Origin: Phycisphaeraceae bacterium | Lineage (GTDB): Bacteria; Planctomycetota; Phycisphaerae; Phycisphaerales; SM1A02 | Length of the DNA: 64,000 bases | Direction: 5' to 3' | Assembly (NCBI GenBank): GCA_004213555.1 | Contig: SHAP01000005.1 | Coordinates: 95,304 to 159,303 of the forward strand | In this document: positions 36,673-44,811 of the stretch, one piece after another | Layout: every line of letters begins with the position of its first letter | How positions within the stretch are numbered: position 1 is the first letter of the stretch | Notes under the pieces: model-generated | Told to the model about the DNA's origin: nothing | Database searches by the model: none | What the model saw: only the letters and a program-made list of their open reading frames with translations | Program-made: the position numbers and the translations under genes

Positions 36673-38702
36673 AGGCTTCCGTCGCAGCAAGCGTCATCCT
36701 GCTTCTGGGCGCGTGCCAAAGCATCTCCAAGCGTGATTCAGATCTTCCTCTGGAAAATCCAGACGCTTCCAGTTATTTCCAAGCCCAGAGTGCCGCTTGG
36801 TCGGCACGACGCGCTGTGCGGCCTCCTATTCGCTGGCACTCCGACGGCTTGGCTTGTTGGATCGGTGGTGCGGTTGACCGGTCGTTTGGCCTTGATGGTG
36901 TTGTTCTTGAAATGAAGCCACCGGACTCTCCCTCAAGGAGCTCAAGACGGGCCCCAAGCCGTGGGCGGCAGCTTGATGCATCGACCAGCCCAGACAACGT
37001 ATGGAAGGCTGTCTCTCGCAACGGAAACATTCTCCTTGAAGGGGTGGATTCAGAGCGTCGGCAAGTGGTGACGGTTGAAGGGACCGGGGTCCTGAAGTAT
37101 GGAACGGCTTCTTGGGTGTACGGCGAAGAGCTTGATGTTCAGGAAGCCATGTGGTGGCGTGGTGACAGCCAGGGATTGGTGTATTACCGATTCGACGAAT
37201 CTGGTGTCCCCACGTACCCGCTGACGCTGGACATGACATCAACCCGGCCCACGCTGTCTACCGAGGCCTATCCAAAGCCCGGTGATCCCAATCCCGTCGC
37301 CGATCTTGAGTATTTTGACCTCGAAACCGGCGAGCGTTGGCTGCTCCCGACCCAGCCGGCCCAAGCTGACGGTGATCCGTGGTACATCTTCGGTGTCACC
37401 CCTCACCGCGAGCACGAGTTCTTGTTTCACCGCACCGACCGGAGGCAACAAACTTGGGAACTTGTTTGGGTGGACCTGTCTACGCGTGATTCGAGAGTGG
37501 TCCTGTCCGAGACCCAGTCGTGTTGGCATGAAAACAATCCCCAACGCCGCTTCTTGTCAGACGGTACGAGGTTCCTTCATCAGACCCAGCAATCTGGATG
37601 GCTGGGCTGGGTCTTGTGTTCCTTGGACCCAGAGATCAAACCGATTGCCCTCACGCCTCCTGGCTTGGTGGCTGGTGACATTGTTCACCTCGACGAATCC
37701 ACCCATTGCCTCCGTTTCCTTGGGGCCAACCAACCAGCGCTCCCGCTGCATCAACAGCTGTTTGAAGTTCAGCTCGATGGTTCGGGTCTGAATTGCCTGA
37801 CCCCTGAGCCCGGCCACCACGTGATCTCCCACGCTCCCCTGGGTACTGCCTTTGTCGCGACCCATCAGTCTGTTGAGATCGCCCCAGAGATTCGACTTCA
37901 TGCCTCAGATGGCGATGTTCACATTTTGCATCCTCGATCATCTTTTGATGCCCGCGTTCGATCTGCAACGTCCCAACTGGTATCAACCATGGTCGGTGAG
38001 ACCGAAGTCTTTGGCGTCTTGCATTTGCCGGCCACTCGAGGCGAGAGTCCCTTTCCTTTGTTGGTTGATGTCTATGGCGGCCCGCACAGCCGAGGATTTG
38101 ATCCAAGATTCAACCCGGTCCGTGCTGAAAATCTTTTGGGCGTCGCCACGTTAAAAATTGCGAGTCGTGGCACGACTGGTCAATCAAAAGCGTTCCAGGA
38201 TGATGTCTACGGCAAGCTGGGGCAAGTCGATTTGGGCGATCAAGCGGCCCTTGCCGCTGCCGTGTCCCAGCTCGTCGATGTCGATGCCGAGCGGGTGGGG
38301 ATCTACGGCTTTTCCTACGGCGGATACATGTCAGCGCTCGGCCTGATCAAGCACCCTGATGTTTTCCGCTTCGGGGTGTCTGGCGCGCCAGTCGTTGATT
38401 GGCGATACTACGACACCATCTACACCGAGAGATACATGGGTCTTCTGCCAGACAACGAATATGGCTACGACGCCGGCTCCTGTCTGACGAGTGTTTCGGA
38501 GGCCGGCATCGGAAAGATGCTCCTCTTGCATGGGGCTGTGGATGACAACGTCCACGTTGCCAATGCGTTCGCCTTAATGGACCGTCTGCACCAAGAGCAG
38601 CACCCTTTTGATTCGATGATCTATCCCAATGTTGGGCACGGGCTCACCCGGGATGGCTCTCGCCGGATGTGGGACTTTCTTTTGGGCCACTGTTTCCCAT
38701 AA
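36669..38702 (+). CDS. S9-family (dipeptidyl peptidase IV-like) lipoprotein peptidase
   Basis: A 677-residue protein. The lipoprotein signal [18 protein letters not shown] has lipobox LLGAC, so it is anchored at the membrane. The N-terminal region resembles the DPP-IV beta propeller (WVYGEELDVQEAMWWRGDSQ). The C-terminal alpha/beta hydrolase has YGFSYGGYMSALGLI (Ser), HGAVDDNVH (Asp) and NVGHGLT (His). It probably trims N-terminal dipeptides outside the inner membrane. ATG 36669 overlaps the pfkB-family stop. Confidence 0.92.
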   Translation: MKASVAASVILLLGACQSISKRDSDLPLENPDASSYFQAQSAAWSARRAVRPPIRWHSDGLACWIGGAVDRSFGLDGVVLEMKPPDSPSRSSRRAPSRGRQLDASTSPDNVWKAVSRNGNILLEGVDSERRQVVTVEGTGVLKYGTASWVYGEELDVQEAMWWRGDSQGLVYYRFDESGVPTYPLTLDMTSTRPTLSTEAYPKPGDPNPVADLEYFDLETGERWLLPTQPAQADGDPWYIFGVTPHREHEFLFHRTDRRQQTWELVWVDLSTRDSRVVLSETQSCWHENNPQRRFLSDGTRFLHQTQQSGWLGWVLCSLDPEIKPIALTPPGLVAGDIVHLDESTHCLRFLGANQPALPLHQQLFEVQLDGSGLNCLTPEPGHHVISHAPLGTAFVATHQSVEIAPEIRLHASDGDVHILHPRSSFDARVRSATSQLVSTMVGETEVFGVLHLPATRGESPFPLLVDVYGGPHSRGFDPRFNPVRAENLLGVATLKIASRGTTGQSKAFQDDVYGKLGQVDLGDQAALAAAVSQLVDVDAERVGIYGFSYGGYMSALGLIKHPDVFRFGVSGAPVVDWRYYDTIYTERYMGLLPDNEYGYDAGSCLTSVSEAGIGKMLLLHGAVDDNVHVANAFALMDRLHQEQHPFDSMIYPNVGHGLTRDGSRRMWDFLLGHCFP

Positions 38703-38738
38703 AAAGCCGTTTTTTCTAGGGTTTTTCCCGAAAAGGAC

Positions 38739-38768
38739 TTGCCGAGAGGGAGATTTCACCGGTATTTT
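38739..38768 (+). promoter_or_regulatory. Putative promoter of the HU gene (TTGCCG / TATTTT)
   Basis: TTGCCG at 38739-38744, 18-base spacer, TATTTT at 38763-38768, about 77 bases before the HU ATG. The rest of the 143-base gap has no other feature I can support. Confidence 0.35.
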
Positions 38769-38845
38769 TTCCCACCACGGAGAGCAGATCGACGGATCGA
38801 TCACCCATCGCCCTCCCGTCTCCGACGTAGAAAGGATTCGCCACG

Positions 38846-39259
38846 ATGGCCACCCGCAAGAAGACAGCGAAAAAAGCTGCCAAGAAAACCACCGCTCGCA
38901 AGACCACCAAGAAGGCCGCTCCAAAGAAGGCCGCCGCTTCGAACGTGAAGCGTATTGCTGGCTCAGCGACCGTTCGCACCAAGAGTCAGATCACCAACAG
39001 CATTGTTGATGCCACTGGCATGTCCCGCAAAGAAGTCAACACGGTCTTTGAGGCTCTGGAATCTCTTACCGTTGCTGACCTCAAGAAGGGCACCGACGTC
39101 AAATTCATGGGCATGAAGCTCACCGTGAAGAAGAAGCCCGCCACCAAGGCTCGCAAAGGCATCAACCCCTTCACTGGCGAAGAAATGATGTTTAAGGCGA
39201 AGCCCGCATCCAAGGCCGTCAAAGTTCGAGCTTTGAAGACCTTGAACGACAAGATCTGA
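38846..39259 (+). CDS. HU-family DNA-binding protein with Lys/Ala-rich N-terminal tail
   Basis: A 137-residue nucleoid protein. Residues 1-~38 are a histone-H1-like tail of Lys, Ala and Thr (KKTAKKAAKKTTARKTTKK). The HU/IHF fold follows: TKSQITNSIVDATGMSRKEV, FEALESLTVADLKKGTDVKF and KARKGINPFTGEEM. Such tails add non-specific DNA compaction. AAAGGA precedes the ATG by 6-9 bases. Followed by a strong terminator. Confidence 0.93.
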   Translation: MATRKKTAKKAAKKTTARKTTKKAAPKKAAASNVKRIAGSATVRTKSQITNSIVDATGMSRKEVNTVFEALESLTVADLKKGTDVKFMGMKLTVKKKPATKARKGINPFTGEEMMFKAKPASKAVKVRALKTLNDKI

Positions 39260-39308
39260 TCTTGCGGCGGGGGATTCACCCCTCGTCCGAAATGATTACC
39301 GATCACCG

Positions 39309-39343
39309 GACCGGCCGCTGCAAAGCGGCCGGTCTTCTCTTCT
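39309..39343 (+). terminator. Rho-independent terminator after HU
   Basis: An 11-bp perfect stem GACCGGCCGCT (39309-39319), loop GCAA, AGCGGCCGGTC (39324-39334), then TTCTCTTCT. The T run is broken, but the stem is very strong. Confidence 0.75.
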
Positions 39344-39387
39344 GAGGCGAACCTCTACTTGGCCTTTTCCTCTTTGGACTCTTGAGG

Positions 39388-39393
39388 TAAGAT
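39388..39393 (+). promoter_or_regulatory. -10 element before tRNA-Ser
   Basis: TAAGAT at 39388-39393 lies 11 bases before the tRNA. The same TAAGATGG octamer occurs before pyrG at 29558-29565. The -35 position holds only TTTTCC. Confidence 0.3.
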
Positions 39394-39404
39394 GGGACAA
39401 CCAC

Positions 39405-39495
39405 GGACAGGTGGCAGAGAGGCTGAATGCACCGGTTTGCTAAACCGACGTAGGGGAATTAGCCCCTACCGCGGGTTCGAATCCCGCCCTGTCCG
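39405..39495 (+). tRNA. tRNA-Ser (anticodon GCT)
   Basis: A 91-base class II tRNA: acceptor GGACAGG/CCTGTCC, anticodon loop TTGCTAA (anticodon GCT), long variable arm GTAGGGGAATTAGCCCCTAC, T arm GCGGGTTCGAATCCCGC, discriminator G. Confidence 0.95.
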
Positions 39496-39512
39496 CTCAT
39501 GGAGCCTTCAAG

Positions 39513-40973
39513 TTGCTGATTGCTTCCCAACTGCTCAATAAACTTCGGCAGCGTCCGCTGCGGTCCGCACTGACCGACGACCAGCGTGCATGGAAAAACA
39601 TCGAACTGCTCGCGGGGAGCGCCTCGTTGGCGAAGCTCATTGACTCGCTCAACTGCTCGTCTGCAACCGCTTTTATGTTGCCCACCTCTGGTTTGGCTCC
39701 ACTGGCCATGCTGGGGATTTGGAGAACCGGTCGCCGCGTCGTTCCGTTGAACTTTCTTGTTTCTGAAGACGATCGAGCTCATATTTTTGCCGACAGCGGG
39801 GCCGACACGTGCGTCACCGTCCGCCCCATGGTTGAGATGTTCGGACCGCCACCTCCTGGAGTTCGGGTCATCTACCTGGAGGACATGCCACGGCGTCTCT
39901 GGAATGGCATTCTCCCCACACGGTCAACTCCGGATGAGGTGGCCACCTTGCTTTATACCTCCGGGACCTCGGGGAAACCCAAAGGGGTCGAACTGACCCA
40001 TGGAAATCTCATCGCCAACGTGAGCCAAGCCATGAGGGCGGCCAAGTTCACTTCAGATGATTGTATTTTTGGAGTGCTGCCTCAATTCCACTCCTTTGGA
40101 TTTACGGTGTTGACCTTGCTTCCAATGACCGTTGGCTGCCGGGTGGTGTACTCCGCGAAATTTGTGCCAGCCAAAGTGCTTTCCTTGCTCCAGAAGCACC
40201 GCCCTTCATTCCTCGTGATGATTCCCTCTATGTACGCTTCGTTGGTCCGGGATCGCAAAGCATCAAAGGACATGTTTTCCTCCGTTCGAATTGCCGTGAG
40301 CGGGGGGGAGGCCCTGCCTCCGACTGTTCGTGAACAATTTTTAGATCGCTTTGGCGTTGAGATTCATGAGGGCTACGGTCTCACCGAGACCAGCCCAGCG
40401 GCCCACATCTCACTCCCTTGGGCTTCAAGGCTGGGTACCGTTGGGAAAGCACTCCCCCAAGTTGAAACACGGATTGTTGATCCGGGTGGCGCTGTCCTCC
40501 CCGCAGGACAAGATGGGGAAGTTCACCTCCGCGGCCCCAACGTCATGCGCGGCTATCACGGCATGCCCGAAGCCACCGCCAAGGTTCTTGACGCAGACGG
40601 TTGGTTTCGTACTGGAGACATGGGGCAACTGGACGACGAGGGATATTTATCTATTACTGGGCGAATCAAAGAAATGTTGATTGTGGGCGGCGAAAATGTT
40701 TTCCCTCTTGAGATTGAGTCCGTTTTGGAGTCGCATCCCGACGTGGATGCATGTGGAGTTGTTGGTAGGGCCGATGAGAAGCGTGGCGAGGTTCCAGTGG
40801 CCTTCGTCGAGCTGCGAGAGGGCGCCTCTCTTGAGCCTTCAGAGCTGCGATCATGGTCCTCAGATCGACTCGCTCCGTACCAGTGCCCGCGAGAGATTGT
40901 TGTGGTGAAAAATCTTCCTCGAAACCCGACCGGCAAAGTCCAACGGCGTGAGCTTCACGCCCTGCTTTCATAG
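39513..40973 (+). CDS. Acyl-CoA ligase / AMP-binding enzyme
   Basis: A 486-residue adenylate-forming enzyme with P-loop LLYTSGTSGKPKGVELTHGN, EGYGLTETSPAAHI, WFRTGDMG, ITGRIKEMLIVGGENVFP and the catalytic-Lys motif NPTGKVQRREL. Closest in style to long-chain fatty-acid-CoA ligases; the substrate is unknown. TTG 39513 is used as start because GGAG lies 8 bases before it and no better codon fits; only 17 bases separate it from tRNA-Ser. The ACT gene follows. Confidence 0.88.
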   Translation: MLIASQLLNKLRQRPLRSALTDDQRAWKNIELLAGSASLAKLIDSLNCSSATAFMLPTSGLAPLAMLGIWRTGRRVVPLNFLVSEDDRAHIFADSGADTCVTVRPMVEMFGPPPPGVRVIYLEDMPRRLWNGILPTRSTPDEVATLLYTSGTSGKPKGVELTHGNLIANVSQAMRAAKFTSDDCIFGVLPQFHSFGFTVLTLLPMTVGCRVVYSAKFVPAKVLSLLQKHRPSFLVMIPSMYASLVRDRKASKDMFSSVRIAVSGGEALPPTVREQFLDRFGVEIHEGYGLTETSPAAHISLPWASRLGTVGKALPQVETRIVDPGGAVLPAGQDGEVHLRGPNVMRGYHGMPEATAKVLDADGWFRTGDMGQLDDEGYLSITGRIKEMLIVGGENVFPLEIESVLESHPDVDACGVVGRADEKRGEVPVAFVELREGASLEPSELRSWSSDRLAPYQCPREIVVVKNLPRNPTGKVQRRELHALLS

Positions 40974-41038
40974 ATTCCGCTGGGTATTCGGATTTGTTCC
41001 CGCACAGCCTCAAACCCCCTTTGTATCTTGGTTGAAGC

Positions 41039-41521
41039 ATGAGCGCATTGCCACCCGAAACCGGCCTGGGTTACACGCCACCTGTCGTTCGTCAGCTTTC
41101 CGTGTTCCTGGAAAACAAAGTGGGCCGTCTCCATGACATGCTCGATGTTTTTCAGCGTGAACCTGGTCTTGAGCTTTGCGCGATCTCTGTCTTGGAAGCC
41201 AGCGAGCATTCGGTTGTTCGCCTTATATCAACCAACATCAAGCTGGCATCCGATCTCCTGAAAGACGATGGATGGGCATTCACGGCCACCGATTTGCTGG
41301 TCGTGCGGCTTCAGCCAGGCCAAACCGTTGAGGGCCTGTGTCTCGCGCTTCTGTCGGTCGAGCTGAATCTGCGATTTGCGTATCCATTGTTGGCCGGACG
41401 GGTCCACGAAGCCACCATGGCCATCAGCGTCGATGACCACGTGTTTGCTGGCCAAGTGCTGAGACGAAGAGGATTTGATCTTCTTGGCGAAGCCGATCTG
41501 GTTCCGCCGCCAACCGAATGA
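41039..41521 (+). CDS. ACT-domain protein
   Basis: A 160-residue protein with two ACT-like segments: VRQLSVFLENKVGRLHDMLD near residue 16, and a second beta-alpha unit (residues ~85-140) with LSVELNLRFAYPLLAG. ACT domains bind amino acids and control enzymes. Acyl- and phenylacetyl-CoA ligases often lie beside such genes, as here. No DNA-binding part. Ends two bases from the convergent cyclophilin gene. Confidence 0.8.
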   Translation: MSALPPETGLGYTPPVVRQLSVFLENKVGRLHDMLDVFQREPGLELCAISVLEASEHSVVRLISTNIKLASDLLKDDGWAFTATDLLVVRLQPGQTVEGLCLALLSVELNLRFAYPLLAGRVHEATMAISVDDHVFAGQVLRRRGFDLLGEADLVPPPTE

Positions 41522-41523
41522 CC

Positions 41524-42813
41524 TTAAGACCCTTTTTGTGCTTCCGGATTGTCGTCTGTTTTGCCACTGTCCTCGCCAGGGGCATCGGTTGATTCGGCAA
41601 TGGTGTCGGGCACGTACGTGGATCCATTTCGAAGGCGAACAACCACAATGTCATCAATACGATCGTCTTTTCGAAGCTTGCAGGCAACGTCGCGGCCCTC
41701 AAGTACACGGCCGAAGACGGTGTGTCGGTTGTTCAGCCACGTTGTGGGTCGGTGATTGAGGTAGAACTGACTTCCGCCAGTATTCGGGGCACTGTTTTTG
41801 GCCATGGCCACCGAATCGGCAAAGTGCAGTCGTGCGTTGTCAACGTTGCATTCGTCCGCAATGGTGTAACCAGGTCCACCAGTGCCATAGGTGCCTTCTC
41901 CGGATTTTGTGTTTGGGCAACCACCTTGAATCATGAAGTTGGGTTCAAACCGGTGGAATGCGATCCCGTCGTAATAATCACTTTGAACAAGAGAGATGAA
42001 ATTGGCCACGGTGTTGGGTGCATCATCCTCGAACAGTTCGATCAATATCGAACCCTTTGGCGTCTGAATTTGCACCCGGGGCAGGTTGTCGGCATCTCGT
42101 TCCTTCGAGCGAACAGCAAGTTCTGCTTCCCACAAGGGCTTGATTTCCCCGCACTGGCGGACGATGTTGTTTGCTTGAGCTCGCACCGCGACCTCAACAA
42201 TGGCTTCAAGATCCATAGCGGCCAGCACACCTGAGGCTTCGTCAAACATGTTTTCGTCAAAGTACGCCTGCGCAAGAAGAACTTTGGCTTTTGCAGGGGC
42301 GGATTCCCCTAGGTTGCGTAGGACTTCGATAGCGGCCTGGCAGTCAATTTCACGTCGAAGGCCGGTGGCCACCTCGAAGGCCGTCTCTGGAGAATCAGGA
42401 AACTTGTCCAGCAGTGAACGCCGGGCTTCGAGAAGGGCGGAACCTTCGAGTACTCCTACGCTGGCCTGCCAACTGATGTACCCACTGGCCAGAGCGCCAC
42501 TTTCTGGTGCAGCATCGAGAAGGGTTTGCCAGTCTTGTTGGATTCTGGATTGACCATTCGGTGATGATGCGTCTTCAATCCACAGTGACAGCTGGAGGGT
42601 TGCGGCGGCGGTTTTTGAGCTGAGTTTTCCGGACGTGTCAAACCGGGTACGAAGCTCGTTCATGGCCGCCCGATCCGAGTCGTTGATGTTCCTCAGGTTG
42701 GTCAGGCTGCTGCGGCACTTTGCGAAAGCATCCATGAGTTCGGATTCAGATTCAGCACCGGTGGCATGCACGTTGGTGCAGAGTGTGAAAAGTAAGGTTT
42801 GTATGTAACGCAT
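41524..42813 (-). CDS. Exported cyclophilin-type peptidyl-prolyl isomerase
   Basis: A 429-residue protein. Signal-like N terminus MRYIQTLLFTLCTNVHA, then an alpha-helical TPR-like region (residues ~30-235). The cyclophilin domain follows with VANFISLVQSDYYDGIAFHR, FMIQGGCPN, SVAMAKNSAPNTGGSQFYLN and HTVFGRVLEG, and a disordered acidic tail. Probably a periplasmic protein-folding helper. ATG 42813 with GGAGA upstream is used. Confidence 0.9.
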   Translation of the reverse strand: MRYIQTLLFTLCTNVHATGAESESELMDAFAKCRSSLTNLRNINDSDRAAMNELRTRFDTSGKLSSKTAAATLQLSLWIEDASSPNGQSRIQQDWQTLLDAAPESGALASGYISWQASVGVLEGSALLEARRSLLDKFPDSPETAFEVATGLRREIDCQAAIEVLRNLGESAPAKAKVLLAQAYFDENMFDEASGVLAAMDLEAIVEVAVRAQANNIVRQCGEIKPLWEAELAVRSKERDADNLPRVQIQTPKGSILIELFEDDAPNTVANFISLVQSDYYDGIAFHRFEPNFMIQGGCPNTKSGEGTYGTGGPGYTIADECNVDNARLHFADSVAMAKNSAPNTGGSQFYLNHRPTTWLNNRHTVFGRVLEGRDVACKLRKDDRIDDIVVVRLRNGSTYVPDTIAESTDAPGEDSGKTDDNPEAQKGS

Positions 42814-42845
42814 CAATAGGTCTCCGGAAATCCCGATTTGACATC

Positions 42846-43631
42846 TTACCCAAGACGAACCCGAGCTCGAGTGCGATCTGTCTCACTTACCGATACTTCG
42901 CGCAACTTGAGATTTGAGGCTGCGAGTGGGTCCACAAGCCGTGCGGCAGCAATTTGTGCAATTCGTTCAACACTGGGCGGGACATCTTGGAAGTCGTCCA
43001 ACTCGTTGAGAACTTGATGGTCCCATGCATCAAGCAAATGCTCGGTCACCAAATGATCAAGCTTGTCGGAGGGAATAGGGTCATTGGATTCGGGTTCGAC
43101 CACCACCTCAACTTGATAGTTGTGACCATGGATCCCTGAGCATTTTCCGTAGAGGCTCCGATTTTTTGCCTCGTCGGCATTGTGGGCCCACAAGTAATGG
43201 GCGGCGGCAAAATCATACGTTTGTGTGAAGGTCAGGGCGAGTGGAACATTTGGCATGGTGGCATCCAGTGAAAGGGAGGCGTACGGAGACAATTGGAGTT
43301 TGATGGAGATCAACTCGTGCGGGAAGTCATTTTGAGTTTGAAACGCATTGCGAAGGCTCTGCGTGACGGTGGTGCTTCCAGGGCAGGTGCTTAAGGCGGG
43401 AAAAATGTGTTCATTGGCCCACTGGTCAAACTTTTTGATGTCAAGGACGTAGTGGGTTTTGGGGTCTGGCTCCCCGCGGAGAGTGATGTGCACTTCCACC
43501 ATCGGGGCAATTTTCGAAAGTCCTGGTCGACCGGCATAGCCATTGCATCCCAAAGGTGATGGGCTGCCGTCAAGGTGAAAGCGAACGATTCTTGTGAGTT
43601 CAACCACGGAAATACGATAGGGTCGCTTCAC
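42846..43631 (-). CDS. Double PTPS/QueD-like (6-carboxytetrahydropterin synthase family) protein
   Basis: About 261 residues made of two T-fold domains. The C-terminal one is canonical: FAAAHYLWAH and GKCSGIHGHNYQVEVVVEP with zinc-binding His residues and the catalytic Cys, then DAWDHQVLNELDDF. The N-terminal one (residues ~1-130) keeps the T-fold pattern but lacks the HGHxY motif. Family members make 6-carboxytetrahydropterin for queuosine, or a pterin. GTG 43631 has AAAGAGGA upstream; the frame is open to 43730. The start is one base from the divergent gene's start. Confidence 0.8.
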   Translation of the reverse strand: MKRPYRISVVELTRIVRFHLDGSPSPLGCNGYAGRPGLSKIAPMVEVHITLRGEPDPKTHYVLDIKKFDQWANEHIFPALSTCPGSTTVTQSLRNAFQTQNDFPHELISIKLQLSPYASLSLDATMPNVPLALTFTQTYDFAAAHYLWAHNADEAKNRSLYGKCSGIHGHNYQVEVVVEPESNDPIPSDKLDHLVTEHLLDAWDHQVLNELDDFQDVPPSVERIAQIAAARLVDPLAASNLKLREVSVSETDRTRARVRLG

Positions 43632-43632
43632 C

Positions 43633-44295
43633 GTGAAGTCCTCTTTGTTCCTCAATGTGTTCTTCATTTTTCTAACCGGTTGCCGATCGGCTGCAACTCG
43701 CCATGACCCCATTGTTTTGCCCAATGGCATTCACATTCATCTGGCCGGATCGCAAGTCCAAGTTCCTGCGGTCGCCCTGCTTCGTTCCGGTTGGCTGGAG
43801 CAGGCGGTCTGCACGCCACAGACCAGGACGCACGAAAGCATTTTTGCCCTTCTCGCAGCACCCTCAGAGCTGCACGCCGCTCTGCTGGCGGTGGGGGGGT
43901 CGCCAGGGGCTCCCGGCATCCCGGAACGTGTTGACGCTCCTGCCCGGCCGCCCACGGGCTCATTGATTCGTATTGACATGGACCACGAAGGCCTTGTCCA
44001 TCGTCTCCAAGACCTCATCATTGATGACCGAACCGGCGAAACGTTGCAAAGCGAATTTGTTTTTGCTGGCAGCAAGATCGTTGAATGGGAAGGTCAAGCA
44101 AGGTATCTCGCCGATGAAGAGGGCTCTGCGGTCGGACTGGTCACGTTCGGTGACGAACTGATTGGATATTCAGAATCTCGTAGCGCATCGGTTGAGCACG
44201 CTCGCCCGATTTTTCGACCCAACGCAGCGCTCCTGCCACCTCCAGGGTCGAAGGTTGTTCTGTGCTTTACGGTGTGCCCCGAAGATGAGGGATGA
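43633..44295 (+). CDS. YdjY-domain lipoprotein
   Basis: A 220-residue protein with lipoprotein-like N terminus (MKSSLFLNVFFIFLTGCRS) starting at GTG. The YdjY-type core includes LPNGIHIHLAGSQVQVPAVA and THESIFALLAAPSELHAALL. The molecular role of the family is unknown. It overlaps ruvC at its 3' end by 29 bases (convergent) and starts one base from the divergent PTPS-like gene. Confidence 0.7.
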   Translation: MKSSLFLNVFFIFLTGCRSAATRHDPIVLPNGIHIHLAGSQVQVPAVALLRSGWLEQAVCTPQTRTHESIFALLAAPSELHAALLAVGGSPGAPGIPERVDAPARPPTGSLIRIDMDHEGLVHRLQDLIIDDRTGETLQSEFVFAGSKIVEWEGQARYLADEEGSAVGLVTFGDELIGYSESRSASVEHARPIFRPNAALLPPPGSKVVLCFTVCPEDEG

Positions 44296-44782
44296 GCTTT
44301 CGCAACTGAAAGAGTGCCATCCCGAGGGCGTCTGCGGCGTCGTTGGGCTCAGGAGCCTTTTTCAGACCGCACCACGCTGCGACGGCTCGCTGCACCTGAG
44401 GCTTTGTGGCCCGTCCCGAACCAGCGATCACCCTTTTCATTTCTGCCGGTGCAATGGTTGAGATGGACATACCCAACCGGCGGCATTCAAGCAGGCATAC
44501 GCCCCTTGCGTGGCCGAGAATCAAGGCAGATCGAGGAAATTTGCCATGACTGAAGACCCCTTCGAGGGCGGCGATGGTTGGGTTGTGCTGCTTGATGATG
44601 TCGGACATCTCGTTGGCCAGTTCGAGCAGCCGGTCTTCAAGATCGAGAGAGGTCGTCAGGTCAATCACGCCCACTTCTTCGATTTTCGGGCGATCTTCTT
44701 CACAAGAAAGTACGGCATACCCAGACCTGCGAGACCCTGGGTCGATTCCGAGCACAATTGGGGTCTCCGGGCCATTCTTCAT
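44267..44782 (-). CDS. ruvC: Holliday-junction resolvase RuvC
   Basis: A 171-residue RNase H-fold nuclease that cuts Holliday junctions in homologous recombination. First catalytic Asp in LGIDPGSRRSGYAVL, Glu in AALEGVFSHG, acidic C-terminal site in EPNDAADALGMAL. ATG 44782 matches the family N terminus; the frame is open to 44929 across the trpE start, which is taken as non-coding. ruvA and ruvB are not in the window. Confidence 0.93.
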   Translation of the reverse strand: MKNGPETPIVLGIDPGSRRSGYAVLSCEEDRPKIEEVGVIDLTTSLDLEDRLLELANEMSDIIKQHNPTIAALEGVFSHGKFPRSALILGHARGVCLLECRRLGMSISTIAPAEMKRVIAGSGRATKPQVQRAVAAWCGLKKAPEPNDAADALGMALFQLRKLIPHLRGTP

Positions 44783-44811
44783 CGAAGTGGATCCTATAGA
44801 TTCTTTGCACC

